64,000 nt of DNA. Source: Archegozetes longisetosus. Its lineage: Eukaryota; Arthropoda; Arachnida; Sarcoptiformes; Trhypochthoniidae. This document shows positions 24,098 through 36,223 of the stretch, piece after piece; position 1 is the stretch's first letter; every line of letters starts with the position of its first letter. Under the pieces are notes generated by a model. It did not search any database. It was not told where the DNA came from and saw only the letters and a list, made by a program, of their open reading frames with translations. The stretch covers positions 4,314,242 to 4,378,241 of the forward strand of contig JAEMBT020000009.1 of the NCBI GenBank assembly GCA_018873245.2. Reading direction: 5' to 3'. The position numbers and the translations under genes were made by a program.

Positions 24098-24781
24098 TAT
24101 GCTGAACTAGTAAAATCATATTTCTCTAATTTATCTTCAATCGAACTACTGAATTTAGTTTGTAGATTTTCAACTTTATCCCTCATCGGCTGTAAAATTT
24201 TTTTGCTATTGTCTTTATGGGTAGCTCTCTTTCTTTCTTTCTTTCTCATATTCAACTAATCTCTCAAACTATCCACATGAAAATATTTTCTATAAAGGTT
24301 ATAATGTGTTCATATTTATCTGTTATTGATAGGAGTGCATCGGATAAATAGCTAAAAATTCAACGTGAAATAAATGATACATTGTGTTATCAATTACTAT
24401 GAATTAACTCGTAGATAAAAAGAACACAAGCAAGTTTCGTGTATATCACTAATTTCGTATTTGTTGGAACACATTCTGACAGTTGTTCTTTTGGACTAAA
24501 AAGGTTTTTACTTTGATTCCCAACACTACATGATAACTAATTCTCACTAAGTTTTGAAAACATTCCACACACTCAAAGAACGTAAGATTACATTCTTTAA
24601 TAAAGAGATTGTCAGAATTTGCTATAATTCTAGAATTCAAAACATAAAGCATCTGTACCGGATAAAAAGAAACTAATAAGCTTTTGATAAAAAACCACAA
24701 TTTACTTGTACTATATTTGAAACATATGAATAAAAGAAATTTTTTGCGATCGTTCTTCAGATCAATGAAAAATCTGAACAT
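24098..24781 (-). other. Candidate exons of an unrecognised gene
   Basis: On the minus strand a charged helix-like stretch (after an AG at about 24272) ends ...PMRDKVENLQTKFSSSIEDK, LEKYDFTSSA, stop at 24098-24100, and looks coding in composition. Another open stretch at 24781-24449 contains ECNLTFFECVECFQNLV, faintly like exon 2 of the two genes that follow. They could be a decayed third member of that family or late exons of the gene at 24862-26493. Splice links were not established. Confidence 0.25.
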
Positions 24782-24861
24782 CTATCCATCAAAAGGGTTA
24801 TCTTCATCGGCCGGCTGCTCAAAAATATTGGACGCCGGCGTTTGGTTTTCAGTGACTATTT

Positions 24862-26493
24862 TCACTTTTTTATTGTTTTCTTGTGTTTCTCTATCTGCCT
24901 TTGCTCCTTTTTCTCATCAATTATTTTGTCGACAACATTAGTCGGTAATTCGAGTGCACCCTTAACCAGTTCTCCAATCTTATTACCCGCCACTTTTGTG
25001 GTAACACTTCCAACAATAACGGTTGGAGTCTTTGCCAAACCAGTGAATATCTCTATAACATCAAAATACAAAAAATGCAAATATTTAGCTAGATCTTTAG
25101 GATAAGTATGACCAAATGAAGTGAATCTTTTTAAGTGGTAGATAAAAGTCTTTATCATTAAAGTTAAATCGATTCTTTCTATTTAATAAAAAAATTCTAA
25201 ACTGAAAAGTACATTTTATATTGGGTTTCATTAATTAAAAAATCGATCTTATAATCTTCAATAAGCTCGTAATAATTTCACTTCATTGACATTTAAATTA
25301 CTTGTGACTTTACTGAGTTGACCCTTTTTATCCTCTGATTGTCCAGGATTTTCAGCTTGAACTAAAACATCTTCGTCTTTAGCTTTATTAACAAATTTTT
25401 CGTACATTTCTTTTTCGGTTAAGGTCTCGCATACTGTGAACGTCTTATTGCCAAACTTTAGTACTGATAGACATAGAATCGTAAAAAGTGGAACTTATTT
25501 TCATTAAAAAATAGCTCAAAATGTCATTATAAGTCACATTCTCATAAATCTATTCTCAATTATAAATTTATCTATATTTTGACTTCTTTCAGTAAAATAC
25601 TTTTCAAAAACTAATTCGAAATTTGATTACTTACCAGAATCTGATTGGGGTCTATTAGAAGCCTGCAGTACCGAATCTTCATTGTCTATCACTTTTTCTT
25701 CAGCATCAGGCATAAGCCATAACATTAGCGTTGAATTCCAAGTCATAAATACATTATCTGGTAAATTTTTGCTAAACCAACCCACCACTGATTGGAACAC
25801 AAGTCTAGCTAACCGTTCATTCATTCTTAAACTAAACGTCAAATCTTCAAGAGCTTGGTAGGTTTCAAGTGTCATGTTTCTGTTACCTTCCTTGACTAAA
25901 GATTTTTGTCAAATAAGTGAAAAAATTATCAATTTAATTCTAAGATAGCATTCAATGCTGAAAAAATTTACTAAAGTTTAAGAGTTCACAGAAACAGTAC
26001 TGAAAAGTGAGAAAGTTATGGAAAAAGTACATAGATAACTTATACCGATATTAAACCTCTTCAAAAATTCTGCTTCTTTAGCAGAACTGTTTAGATTATT
26101 GATTGGGCTGATCGTATCATCATATTTATCATCATTTTTATCGGTAAAAAATTCTGTATTTGTTTTATTATCTTTAGACTTATATTCCTCGATTTTAGTT
26201 GACTTTGAATTTTTCGAATCAGAATTTCTTTGCTTAACGAACGCTGGATTTTCAGGTTTGATAAAAGATTTTATAGATCTAGAACCGGGTTTTACAGTAG
26301 TTTCCGACTCCTCGTCCTCTCTTTTGTCTCGATACAAATTATAACTTCTGTAATTGCTATAAAATTTTGATTTACTTAACAAGCAATCATTTTGACAATA
26401 ATTACATTTCAAGAACAAAACTAATAACAAGTAAAAAGTTATAATATTTATCATTATTAGAAACCATAGTGTTAGATCTCTCTTATAAAACAT
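24862..26493 (-). CDS. Orphan secreted/type II membrane protein, paralog 1
   Basis: Four exons, 26493-26046, 25895-25635, 25463-25302 and 25052-24862, all joined in phase 1 (353 aa). The start is the first ATG before the hydrophobic segment at residues about 8-29, which is either a signal peptide or an anchor. RDKR at 55-58 is a furin-type site, followed by a charged, probably disordered region. Exon 2 holds the most conserved block (FQSVVGWFSKNLPDNVF and MTWNSTLMLWLMP) and exon 3 KFGNKTFTVCETLTEKEMY. The last exon ends lysine-rich. The same plan is found in the gene at 27300-28946. I do not recognise the family and assign no function. The last splice junction (AG at 25053) is the least certain. 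Confidence 0.6.
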
Positions 26494-26995
26494 TCTTAAG
26501 ACTATATTAAATTATAGTTTATATCTTATTAAATGAGCCATTTTTAGACTCAAATTCCTGCGTAATAATAAAATAAGTTATTAATTTTCATTCTTCCTAT
26601 TCCCATAAGGTTTCTATGGATACATACGGGTACTATGTATGAAATAATTACCTAACGTAAATACAAATTTGTGCTACGTAAAGCACAAGATTTATAGTAA
26701 AGCTTATAACAGTTTCGAAACTATTTTCATATATTACCAATTTTATGTCAAGTATTAATCAGCATGTAACAGTAAATAGTTAATCACTTATTCTTATAGT
26801 TCAAAAATATTTTATATATTTAGTCTCACAATTATGTACTTATACTGTTAGTCATTTGTAGCATAAAAAAGTTAACTAACAATTAAGTCAGTCACGCTTC
26901 AGTCTTAATCAAGTGTCATTAGACAAATATCTCTCTATCTCTCATAAACGTAACTTTACTTTTTATTTTGTTTCCACTTATGGTTGATTTCATTA

Positions 26996-27045
26996 TAAGG
27001 ATGCCAACACTTCATTGAGTGAAAGCTGGAGAGTTGGCATCCCTA
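26996..27045. mobile_element. Very short (50-bp) hAT-like MITE
   Basis: TAAGGATGCCAAC at one end is inverted as GTTGGCATCCCTA at the other. The flanks TTTCATTA and TTTTATTA form an 8-bp target duplication with one mismatch. The termini match the 673-bp element at 60763-61435, so this is probably an extreme internal deletion of that family. The rest of 26494-27299 shows nothing recognisable. Confidence 0.6.
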
Positions 27046-27299
27046 TTTTATTAATTCAATAAGCTTAATTTATTACCCTATTCATTCATTCCATCAATTG
27101 TCTACAGGTCTATAAATTATAAATTGGCGTAAAACAAAAATGTAATCTTTAATTAACCTCAATCTGAGATAATAAATGACCATATTTCATAAATATAAGC
27201 AGAATCGATTGTAAGAACAGCACTATTAACTTACATCAGAATCAAACAGATAGAATAAAATATGCACTTATTGAGAGCTGAAATTTCTTATGGTAAAGA

Positions 27300-28946
27300 T
27301 TAAAAATGGATTTTTTGAGTCAAAAGTCTCCTCAAATCTTTCATAGTATATCCTTCTCTCATAACACATTTGGCAACTTTGATAAATTTACTGCTTCTAT
27401 CACTGACATCATTGTCTGTATTGTCTTCAAAATTATAGGGGTATTCTCCATAGTTATTCTCAATGCTGTCTTTCCCTTCCAAAGAGTGGATCAATCTTTG
27501 AAATTTTCTGGTCATTCCTTCTCTAAGCAAACTTGCAGCCTCGGGACCCATCAATTTGTTGGTCGCTATACCCACAATATCGGTTGCTGTCTTAAAAATA
27601 CTATTTAGAAATTCTATTAAGTATAAAGAATTGAAAATGTTATATAAGAAAAATTTTTTGATAAATTGAGAATGTTCTTTTCTATTTCTGTAGATCTTTC
27701 TATGTTTAAAACTTTTTATTAAGTCACTTACTTATGAATTTTTCTGAATATTTTGCTTCTGAGCCATTATCTTTTATCTTCATAAGGACATCTTCAGTTT
27801 CATCGAATGACTTGAGCTTAAGAACAAATCTTTTGTGCATTTCTTTTTCAGTATAGGTTTCGCATAATTTGTATGTTTTGCTACTAAACTTTAGATCTGA
27901 TTGAATTTAGATATAAATTAAGGTCTTATAAAAAAGTTATAAAATCTTGAATAGAAAAAATATTTTTAAATATTAAAAAAAGTTCAACGACTTATATACT
28001 AATACTAAACTTTGGAAAATACAGCTAAACTTCTCCATCTTGAACATGTAGTTAAATCCTTTTTAAATAAGATTAAAAATTAACTTTAATTCTTTATGAA
28101 TTTACTCATGCCTTTATAAAAAAAAGGGTTTAACTATGTGTTTAAGATAGAGAGGTTTAGCTGTATTCATAAGTCAGAATCAAAATAACGTACTTTTGAA
28201 GTAACAGACAATTTTTTAAAACTATTTCCACTAGAATTTTTGATTATAATAACTCAACCTGGTTTTGAAGAATCATCAGGATCTTGTGCTAATTTCAGGT
28301 TACTGTCACTTTCTTTATTGTTTGCAATCTCAACTAAATTGTTCGCGAATCTAGGCATTAACCATAACTTCAAAGTCGAATTCCAAGTCATAAATAGATT
28401 ATTAGGTAATTCTGAATGAAACCAACCCATTACTGTTTGCAATACAAGTCTCTCTAACTTTATGTTATTTTTCAGGCTAAATATCATCACTTCCAGAGCT
28501 CTTATTGCTTCGAATGTTATATTGCTTTGACTTGCTTTCGTTCAAATTGTAATAGAGTTAAAAATCAATGCAGTTTCATATAAAGTATGATCAATACCAG
28601 TATAGAATCTCCACAGGAATTCTTCTTTTTCAGTAAATTTGTTTGTAGATCTCGATATTTTTGAATTTTTAGATTTCTTATCATTTCTAATATAGAAGCC
28701 TGAATTGTTTTTAAGATCTTTAGTTGCTCCAGAAGTTCGTTCCAGTAAAGCATCTGTTTCTACAGAATCTGAGTCTTTGTCTTCTCTCTTCTCTCGGGAA
28801 AAGTTACAAATTGTTTGATTGCCGTAATATTTAGGTTTACTTGATAGGTAATCATTAAAACTTGCACGAAAATCTATAGATAGGTATAGAGTTATCAAAT
28901 TAGTTGTTATTAATAGGCTAATAATGATATCTCTCTTATCCATCAT
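27300..28946 (-). CDS. Orphan secreted/type II membrane protein, paralog 2
   Basis: Four exons, 28946-28598, 28534-28259, 27896-27732 and 27613-27300, again all phase 1 (367 aa). It shares with paralog 1 an N-terminal hydrophobic segment after DKRD, a furin-type REKR at 51-54, then LQTVMGWFHSELPNNLF and MTWNSTLKLWLMP in exon 2 and KTYKLCETYTEKEMH in exon 3. The C-terminal exon (IVGIATNKLMGPEAA onward) is longer than in paralog 1. Tandem, same strand, 0.8 kb apart. Conserved exon phases plus conserved motifs in otherwise divergent proteins argue that both are real genes. The exon-2 donor GTTGAG is weak. Function unknown; processing and secretion are inferred from the signal and RXKR only. Confidence 0.65.
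28022..28163. mobile_element. Mariner-type MITE in intron 2 of orphan paralog 2
   Basis: 142 bp with terminal inverted repeats of about 40 bp (CAGCTAAACTTCTCCATCTT and its diverged inverse ending GGTTTAGCTG), TA on both sides (28020-28021, 28164-28165). A related copy lies at 35883-35991. Confidence 0.75.
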
Positions 28947-29373
28947 TTTATAAGTTTAGATAATTGTAAAATTTTCAGACACATAATTATTTGAATTAAC
29001 TTATTTGGAAATTATTGAAGAAACTCATTTTTATTGAGTCAAACTCCATCTTATTTCCCATAAGGTTTGCAACATTTAGGAAAAATTTAACACCAATAAA
29101 CGAACATAAAATGAATAATTAAATAGAAAAATATGATGAGAACTGAGTTTTTAAAATAATCGGACTGAAAATTAATCAAACATTCAAAAAACTCTTCTAA
29201 AAATGAAATTTTTATTAAATTTGATCACATTTGAATTATACTTCGAGCAAAGAAAAAAGTCAGCTTTTCTATATGTACCAATATAAGTTAGGTTTCATAA
29301 GCTTTTAGCATGTAATTAGTATTCTTTAGGCTTACAATTTATTTGGTTGATTCGTGCAATCATTACACTGATA

Positions 29374-32300
29374 CTAATAGTTGTAGGAATTATTGTCATA
29401 AATGGGCAAAATCTGGTAATCATAAGACATTCTTGGCAACGGATTAGGCCTAACTTGCAATGAAAGTTGTGATGTTTCTATTAACAATGGGTCTAGTTTT
29501 GACCTATCATACAATTGAAGATTTATCTGATTTTGTGGAATCTGGATATAAGGCAATTCTCTTATTTGAGGCAATTGTCGGTTTATAACATTCTGATTAT
29601 ACAATTCCGGTAATAGTAATTGATATTGTTTTTGAAGATGTGGAATATTCTGTTTTTCAATAGGTCTTAAATTTCTTTGATGTTTAATATGGGGAATATT
29701 TCTGTTCTGTAATGAAACTCTTGACCCATAGTCTATTGGTCTCGAAATTATTTGCTTTTTTCGGTTGAAAATCAAATTATTTGGTTTAAGATTCTGCAGA
29801 ATTAATGGTTTTGATTGAATCGAGAATTGTTGCTGATTTTTTCTCTGTATAAATAAGCGATTTTGTGGTGAAATTCTGTTTCGACCTGAAAATTGATTCT
29901 GAGGTGAAACTATTTGTTTAGTTTTAAATTGAAGAAGTGGTGAATTTTTTTGTTGAACCATCTGTGTATCTGAATTTATTTTCTTAGAGAATATTGCTTG
30001 TTGCTGAATACTTGGCAAAAATTTGGACTGCACTCGTGGTAAATAAGGCTTTGAAACCATTTTTGGACTCGGCTTTTGGCCAAAACTTGTGGAAAAATAG
30101 TTCTTTTGTATTAATGATATGCTCGGAAAATTTTTTGGCTGTTGTTTTCTTTGTTGTGAAAGTCTCTGTTGCATTGCACGAGAAGCTTTTAGAAACAATT
30201 CATTAGAAACCGATGGCTTAATTTTTGGTGCAAAATTTGGCGAAAGGTATTTTATTTTAGGGATTGGTCTCAAAATTGGCGCAAAATTTCGTTTGTTATT
30301 GAAAGTTTGAGGTATTTCAGGATAGAATTGAAGTTTTCTTTGATTTTGTGGTATTTGCATCAGATTTGTGACTAATGTCTTTCCATTGAGCTCTAGTTGA
30401 GGGAAATCATGTCTATCTTCTAGATCAAATTCTTGTACTTTGTTCAAAATTATAGGTTTGTTTAGAAATACTTTAGGTTTACTTTGAATAAAATATGGTA
30501 ATTTATTTAAATTTTGAGAAGTGTTAGTATATCTCAGACCTATATCTGGTATTCTGTCTGATTCAGATGTATCCGAATTATAGAGTTCGGAAATGTGTGG
30601 TTCTATAGATTTAGGAATTTTTATCTTTACATCAATCGGATTGGTATTTGGGGTGAAGATCCGTGGATTTGTCGGATATGTGACTCACGAGGCAGTTCTG
30701 GGTGAAAATTAGAGTTTGATTTAAAATTCTCTGGCAATTCATGTGGAGGTTCAGGTACTATAACTGGGAAACTATTAATATTGATTTTATGCTTAGGTTT
30801 TGGTACAATTGCTCTAAATGTTGGATAAGTTATAGTTTCATGAGTTGAATCAAGGTCTTGATCATGAATAGAGCTATGTTCTTGCTCTGAATGGATACTA
30901 ATCAAATCTTCGTTGGAAATGTGTGTTTGGTTTCTGTTTATAGTATTTGGTTCTGGTTCGATATCATGATGTAAGCCTTGATCAGCTAAATTTTCAGTTA
31001 TAGGCATTGTTATAACTAAAAGATCGTCTTTAGGGCTAGTATTAGATAACTGTTGATCAGAGGCTTCCGAATGTGCTTTAACACCCTCTCTGCCATTATT
31101 TTTCTATTTGGAAGCTCTTCATTAACGTCAGTCGAGTTATCATTAGTTGTATCCAAATTGTCATTCGAAATAAGGGTCAAATTCCGGACTTCAGATATGA
31201 ACCTATCTATAGATTCTTTATATCTCTCGTCATTATAATATCCTTTTAACTTATCTAAAAGATAACGAATATCTGGTCTCTCTGGTAGAGGACATGATCT
31301 TAGGTTCTCATAATAATCTTCATGATTAGAATTAGGTATATCTAGACTGATATTCAAGTGATCTTTACTTAAATCATGCTCGATAGAGGTATTAACTCCA
31401 ATTAAGTCATTTGAATGTTCGACTTCTAGACTTCTGTCCATCTCATGATCAGTCGTGTTTTCCTCATTAAGTCCTAAGTCTGTTGATTCAGAAGGCAGCA
31501 CAATTTTCAATACATTCTCAGCCAGACTATGATCTACCTTCGATGAGTAATTAGTAGTTATTAGATCTTTATTTAGGACTTGATCATTGTTTACATTCTG
31601 TACTTTGCTTCTATTGACATTTAGATCATTTAAATTAGGCGTCGATTCGTTGATATTCGGTTTAAGACTTGAAGTCAAATTTTTGTAACGCTTACCGTTA
31701 CATTCGAGTCGAATTTATCGTCATTTAGTTCGCTAGAATTTTGTCGATTATTATTTTGTAGTTCTGAAGCTTTAGTCGAATTACTTGAAAGTTGTGTTAC
31801 ATTAGTTATGACCAACAGAATAGTAGAAGTTTTAGGCTTTTCTTCAACAGAAGTTTCAATTCTTAAAGAAGAAGCTATAGTGCTTTTTTGGTGTGTTTGT
31901 AGCAGAAAGACTAGTCGCTGTTGTAGTTGTAGTTCGCCTTCTTCTTAAGGGTCCTTAAATTAAGAAACTTTTTGTTAATTGGTAGAATTTAAATCAATTA
32001 ATTTTCAAGAATATTACTTTTTATTAAAGTTTTATTCAGTTCCTGAGTAGTATTTAGAGATTCAACTGTAGTTAATGACTGCTGTGTTATAGGAGTTGAA
32101 AAAGTTGTAGAAGTAGTTGACTCTGAACTTAATGTTTGTGTGACTGCTGTTGTTAGTAAACTTGGCTTAGATCTAGGTTTTAAAATTCTTCTTCTTCTTG
32201 GTTTTTCAGTTATTGATATTTTTGTTGTCGGAGTAGTTGCTGTAGTAGTGCTTGTTGTGGTTGTGGCTGTCGCTGAAGTTTTAGTACTAGTTGTGATACT

Positions 32301-32617
32301 TCCGTCCTCATTGTCAAAGTCTTTGCTGATATTAGGTTTAAGTCCTATTATTAATTGATTTTGTGATTGAAGTTGTGATGACTGTGTTGACTATAAGAAT
32401 AAAATCGATAAATGAATTGAGACTTTAGAACTTGAGAAGAAATATGGGATTATTTGATAGGAAAAAAATTGAAAAATTTGATATAAGCCTAGACTTATAA
32501 ACAAATTCTTACACTATTTTGTTCTGACTTGGAGAATGAAAACAATTGAGTTGATGTTAATTTTGATAATAAAAATATCTGTAGTATTAAAATTATAAAT
32601 AGTGTTAAGCTATTCAT
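29374..32617 (-). CDS. Long low-complexity secreted protein gene with four frame breaks
   Basis: Exon 1 (32617-32513) encodes a signal peptide, MNSLTLFIILILQIFLLSK. Exon 2 (32390-32018) is Thr/Ser-rich with RRRR, and exon 3 runs from 31953 to a stop at 29374. In all about 1,000 residues: Asn/Ser/Asp-rich in the middle, Gln/Pro/Asn-rich with many basic residues at the end (QQRKQQPKNFPSISLIQK). Exon 3 is continuous coding only if the frame changes at about 31884-31889 (A6 run), 31680-31684 (A5 run), 31084-31092 and 30650-30653 (C4 run); composition and absence of other stops continue across each point. No domain recognised; an extracellular matrix, silk-like or cement-type protein is conceivable. 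Either sequence errors or an early pseudogene. Confidence 0.55.
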
Positions 32618-34824
32618 TATTAAATGATGTCATTTTGAATAATATACATGATTAACAGATGTTTTGTGAGAGTTAATCTCCCAAATAGTATTAGATATCA
32701 TTTGCTTTTGATAACTATAAAACACTTTGAATCGAGTTTAAATAAATATATCAATAAATGAGTAAGTGATTCGTATTTTTATTTTTACTTAGTTATATTA
32801 GTTTTCAAACTGTATCTATCCTCAAATTCATCAAATTACAATTTTTATTATTAACTTAAGTTTTTTAAATACTGATTAATTGCTTAAGTGTTTACGCATC
32901 ATTCCTGTTCAAATAGTTTGGGAAAGTTTGACAAATTTTCTCATATTTTTAAAAAGTCATTCATGAGCTCTGAATCTAATTTTAACTTATTTGAATTATT
33001 CCGTTTTGTGACGATTAGTTGTGTGTGTGTTTTAAATGACTCCTCAGATCATTTGATTGAGTTAAATTTTGTTTAGTTCACCATAGTCAAATTTAAATGG
33101 CTTTCCATTTCATGTAATTTGATTGAACATGTTTCAAAGTGGCCTTCAGTAACAGAACCTTGATCGCATTGATCATAATCATATTCAAATTGTTTTATAT
33201 TTGAATATATTTTCACGTGTTCATCTGGTTAGTATTTTGTGTTAAACTGTGACAAGATTTATTATAATTGTATTTAAGTATACTAATATTTGCGTCAATT
33301 GATTAATGGACTAATTTTAAGCCGCTCTCATATCTAAATTGTGTCATACAATCGGGGAGAAACTCAGATATAATCCTAAACTCCTCTGTGTCAGCTAATG
33401 CCTTCTTAAATGACTTAATCGTTTAAGTTTGTTCACGCATTGATTATGTTCATGCTTATACTCTTTTAAACTCAAAAAATTGACCTATCATATTTTAAGT
33501 CTCTATTTGATGCAAAATTTTCTTTCACTCAGGGTAAAATGTTTGAATCTTCTTAATTTTTATTAACAATACGTGTTTATGATTTATGATTTGATGATTT
33601 GAAAATAGGATAGATTGTAACGAGATTTAAATTATTTTATCTGATTAATTGGTTTATTATTGATTTTTGATACCTTCTCACTGCTGTTTCGCTCATCTCG
33701 AAAATATGATTCAAATTCAAATTAAACTATAATAAAACATTAATTATGTTTTATTATTCATTTAATGACTCTAACACACAAGAATAACCTTTATTTAATG
33801 GATCCAATAATTTAAAAATAGTGCGAACTATAACTTTTAAAGTAAAACTTATACAACTTTTTTCATAAATTTCTAGAACTAACTTTTCAATTATAACTTC
33901 ATATCCTATCAAAAGTGTTTTGATTCTCATATATTCATCTATTTTTAACTCTATTCTCCAAATGAATACTGATGTGCATTGAATACATAAAATATGTTTT
34001 TCGTTTACCTTAAACAAGTTCAGAAGGAAGTGATCATTTCTAACAGCCTAATAAAAATTTCTAACGCAAAAGAACTTATATGACATAAATATTGATAGGA
34101 CTGAACTTGGATAGACGGTTTTCAAAATGCTTTCTATCATTGAATCTAAAAATATTCAAAACTTTCCTCTATAAGATTAAAGGAAAATAAATATTTTCTA
34201 CTCAAAGTTATATAAATTCAAGAGTAACAGCTCAATAAAGTTGTTAAACACCTTATTCTTAAGTATTATTGCATTCTTCTAATGATAACTTTGAAGGACA
34301 TTATTATTAAACTTATTTAGATAAGAGTCCGCTGTCGTAAAGTTAGTGATACCGCACCCAAACTATAACTACTATCGTCTTATGTTCTTTGTCTTAGATT
34401 TAATTACTATTAAATGGCATTCAGTTTTGAAAAATTATAAATAACTAGTTTTTAATTATAATTGTCAAATTTTGAACTATTTTCTAAATATTTATACGAA
34501 CTAAAAGTGAGCAGAAATTTGATGAGAAATCAACTAAACATTTGACTTGTTATCAGCAAAAATAGAGGTATTTTATCAGCTAAAATATTATTAAATCGCT
34601 TGTAAACAAAACATGAGAAAATATTTAACTTTAAAGTAGTTTCAAGTCTCTATTTTTTCAATTAATGCATAGTTTTTGTTGAATATATTTTTAGAAACTG
34701 CGTAATTTAGCCAACAACTAAGTTTCAAATCATAATCGAAGTCAGTGAGAGATAACATTTTGCAATTAATAGTCATTGAATCGAAGTTTTAATATCGAAA
34801 TCAGAATCACTCCCATATGAAAAA
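32618..34824. other. Intergenic, no gene supported
   Basis: A minus-strand open frame at 33754-34017 (87 codons) has no recognisable motif and no support from splice sites or paralogs. The rest is AT-rich with no repeat structure I can define. The G-beta promoter should lie near its right end. Confidence 0.4.
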
Positions 34825-35862
34825 ATGAATGAATTAGAAGCTTTAAGACAAGAAGCGGAATCATTGCAGAAAAAGATTCGAGAATCGAGAAGACTGAAAT
34901 GTGATACAACAATAACCCAATCGTGCTCAAACATAAGGCCAATAAATAGATTAACTATACGTACAAGACGTACACTTAAAGGACATTTAGCGAAGATCTA
35001 TGCCATGCAATGGGCAGCTGATTCCAAACATTTAGTGTCAGCTTCACAGGACGGAAAACTAATTATTTGGGACGTTTACACTGCAAATAAGATAAATGCA
35101 ATTCACTTGAGGTCTAGTTGGGTCATGACTTGTGCCTACGCACCCTCAGGATCACATGTCGCGTGTGGAGGTCTCGATAATATATGCTCGATATATAACC
35201 TCAGATCAAGATCGAACACGAAAGTTGAGCGCGAACTTGTCGGACATACAGGTTACCTCTCGTGTTGTCGATTCTTAAACGGTGATGGAAAGAACGAAAT
35301 CATTAGTAAGATTGTCACGAGTTCTGGAGATAAGACGTGTGCCATCTGGGACATAGAGACTGGTCAACAGTCTGCTGTTTTCACTGGTCATACTGCCGAT
35401 GTTATGTCCATTTCGGTGGCTCCCGATTGCAGGACTTTTATCTCAGGTTCGTGTGACGCGACTGCCAAATTATGGGATGTTAGGGATAATGGATGTAAAC
35501 AGACTTTTACTGGACATGAAAATGATATCAATGCTATTTCGCATTTCCCGAATGGTTGGGCTTTTGCTACCGGTTCTGACGACGAGACTTGTCGGCTCTT
35601 TGACATAAGAGCCGATCAGGAGTTGGCTATTTATTCTAATGAAGCTATTTGTGGCATTACTTCTGTTGGTTTTTCTAGAAGCGGCAGACTTTTGTTTGCT
35701 GGTTATGACGATTTTAATTGTTATGTTTGGGATACGCTTCGAGCAGAAAATGTTGGCGTTTTGAATGGACATGAGAATAGAGTTAGTTGTCTTGGGGTTA
35801 GTCAGGATGGCTTGGCTTTGGTCACTGGCTCGTGGGATAGTGTTCTTAGAGTGTGGAATTGA
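34825..35862 (+). CDS. Heterotrimeric G-protein beta subunit (G-beta 1-like), intronless
   Basis: 345 residues: an N-terminal helix (about 1-35, [17 protein letters not shown]) that pairs with G-gamma, then seven WD repeats, with [42 protein letters not shown] and [11 protein letters not shown] as in animal G-beta 1, ending LRVWN. It carries signals from seven-transmembrane receptors at the inner plasma membrane. Animal G-beta 1 is normally 340 aa; here about six or seven extra residues (GKNEIIS) sit just before the IVTSSGD strand and one is lost in [10 protein letters not shown] single exon in a region where other conserved genes have many introns suggests a retrocopy or a divergent paralog, but it is fully open and uses conserved residues throughout. 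Converges with the ATPase gene 0.36 kb downstream. Confidence 0.9.
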   Translation: MNELEALRQEAESLQKKIRESRRLKCDTTITQSCSNIRPINRLTIRTRRTLKGHLAKIYAMQWAADSKHLVSASQDGKLIIWDVYTANKINAIHLRSSWVMTCAYAPSGSHVACGGLDNICSIYNLRSRSNTKVERELVGHTGYLSCCRFLNGDGKNEIISKIVTSSGDKTCAIWDIETGQQSAVFTGHTADVMSISVAPDCRTFISGSCDATAKLWDVRDNGCKQTFTGHENDINAISHFPNGWAFATGSDDETCRLFDIRADQELAIYSNEAICGITSVGFSRSGRLLFAGYDDFNCYVWDTLRAENVGVLNGHENRVSCLGVSQDGLALVTGSWDSVLRVWN

Positions 35863-35882
35863 TTATTAACTATTTGTTTATA

Positions 35883-35991
35883 CAGTTAAATCTGTCTAAC
35901 TTGAACATGTAATTAAACGGTTTTCCATGGATAGTTTAGTCCCTTATCAATGAACATTTAACTGAATGTGACAATTAGACAGACTTTACTA
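35883..35991. mobile_element. Mariner-type MITE 3' of the G-beta gene
   Basis: 109 bp. The left end CAGTTAAATCTGTCTAA and right end TTAGACAGACTTTACTA are inverted, with TA at 35881-35882 and 35992-35993. The interior CTTGAACATGTAATTAAA matches the MITE at 28022-28163. It may supply part of the 3' untranslated region. Confidence 0.6.
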
Positions 35992-36223
35992 TATCAGAAT
36001 GAATAAATTATAACTTTTATGATAAGCTGTTTATGTTTTATAACAACCGTATGATTTTTGATAAAGAGTTTGACTTAAGTTATCAATGCAATTCACTATT
36101 ATTTTGGTTATAAATAAACTGAAATTTTCGATCACTTTCTTCTCATTTGTTGTTTGACCAATTTTTATAAAAAAAAAATTTAAGAAACTTTTATCCAGAA
36201 ATGAAAAGCTTTCGATGATTTGT

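Noticed and set aside
23966..24259. Plus-strand frame with hydrophobic end
   Set aside because: The opposite strand has more coding-like composition (charged helix ending FTSSA); the hydrophobicity is its reflection.
32140..32358. Plus-strand open frame rich in Val/Leu
   Set aside because: Antisense of the Thr/Ser-rich exon 2 of the low-complexity gene; composition is a reflection of the ACA/ACT codons.
33754..34017. Minus-strand frame of 87 codons
   Set aside because: No motif, no splice partners, no paralog; could be an isolated exon but cannot be supported.
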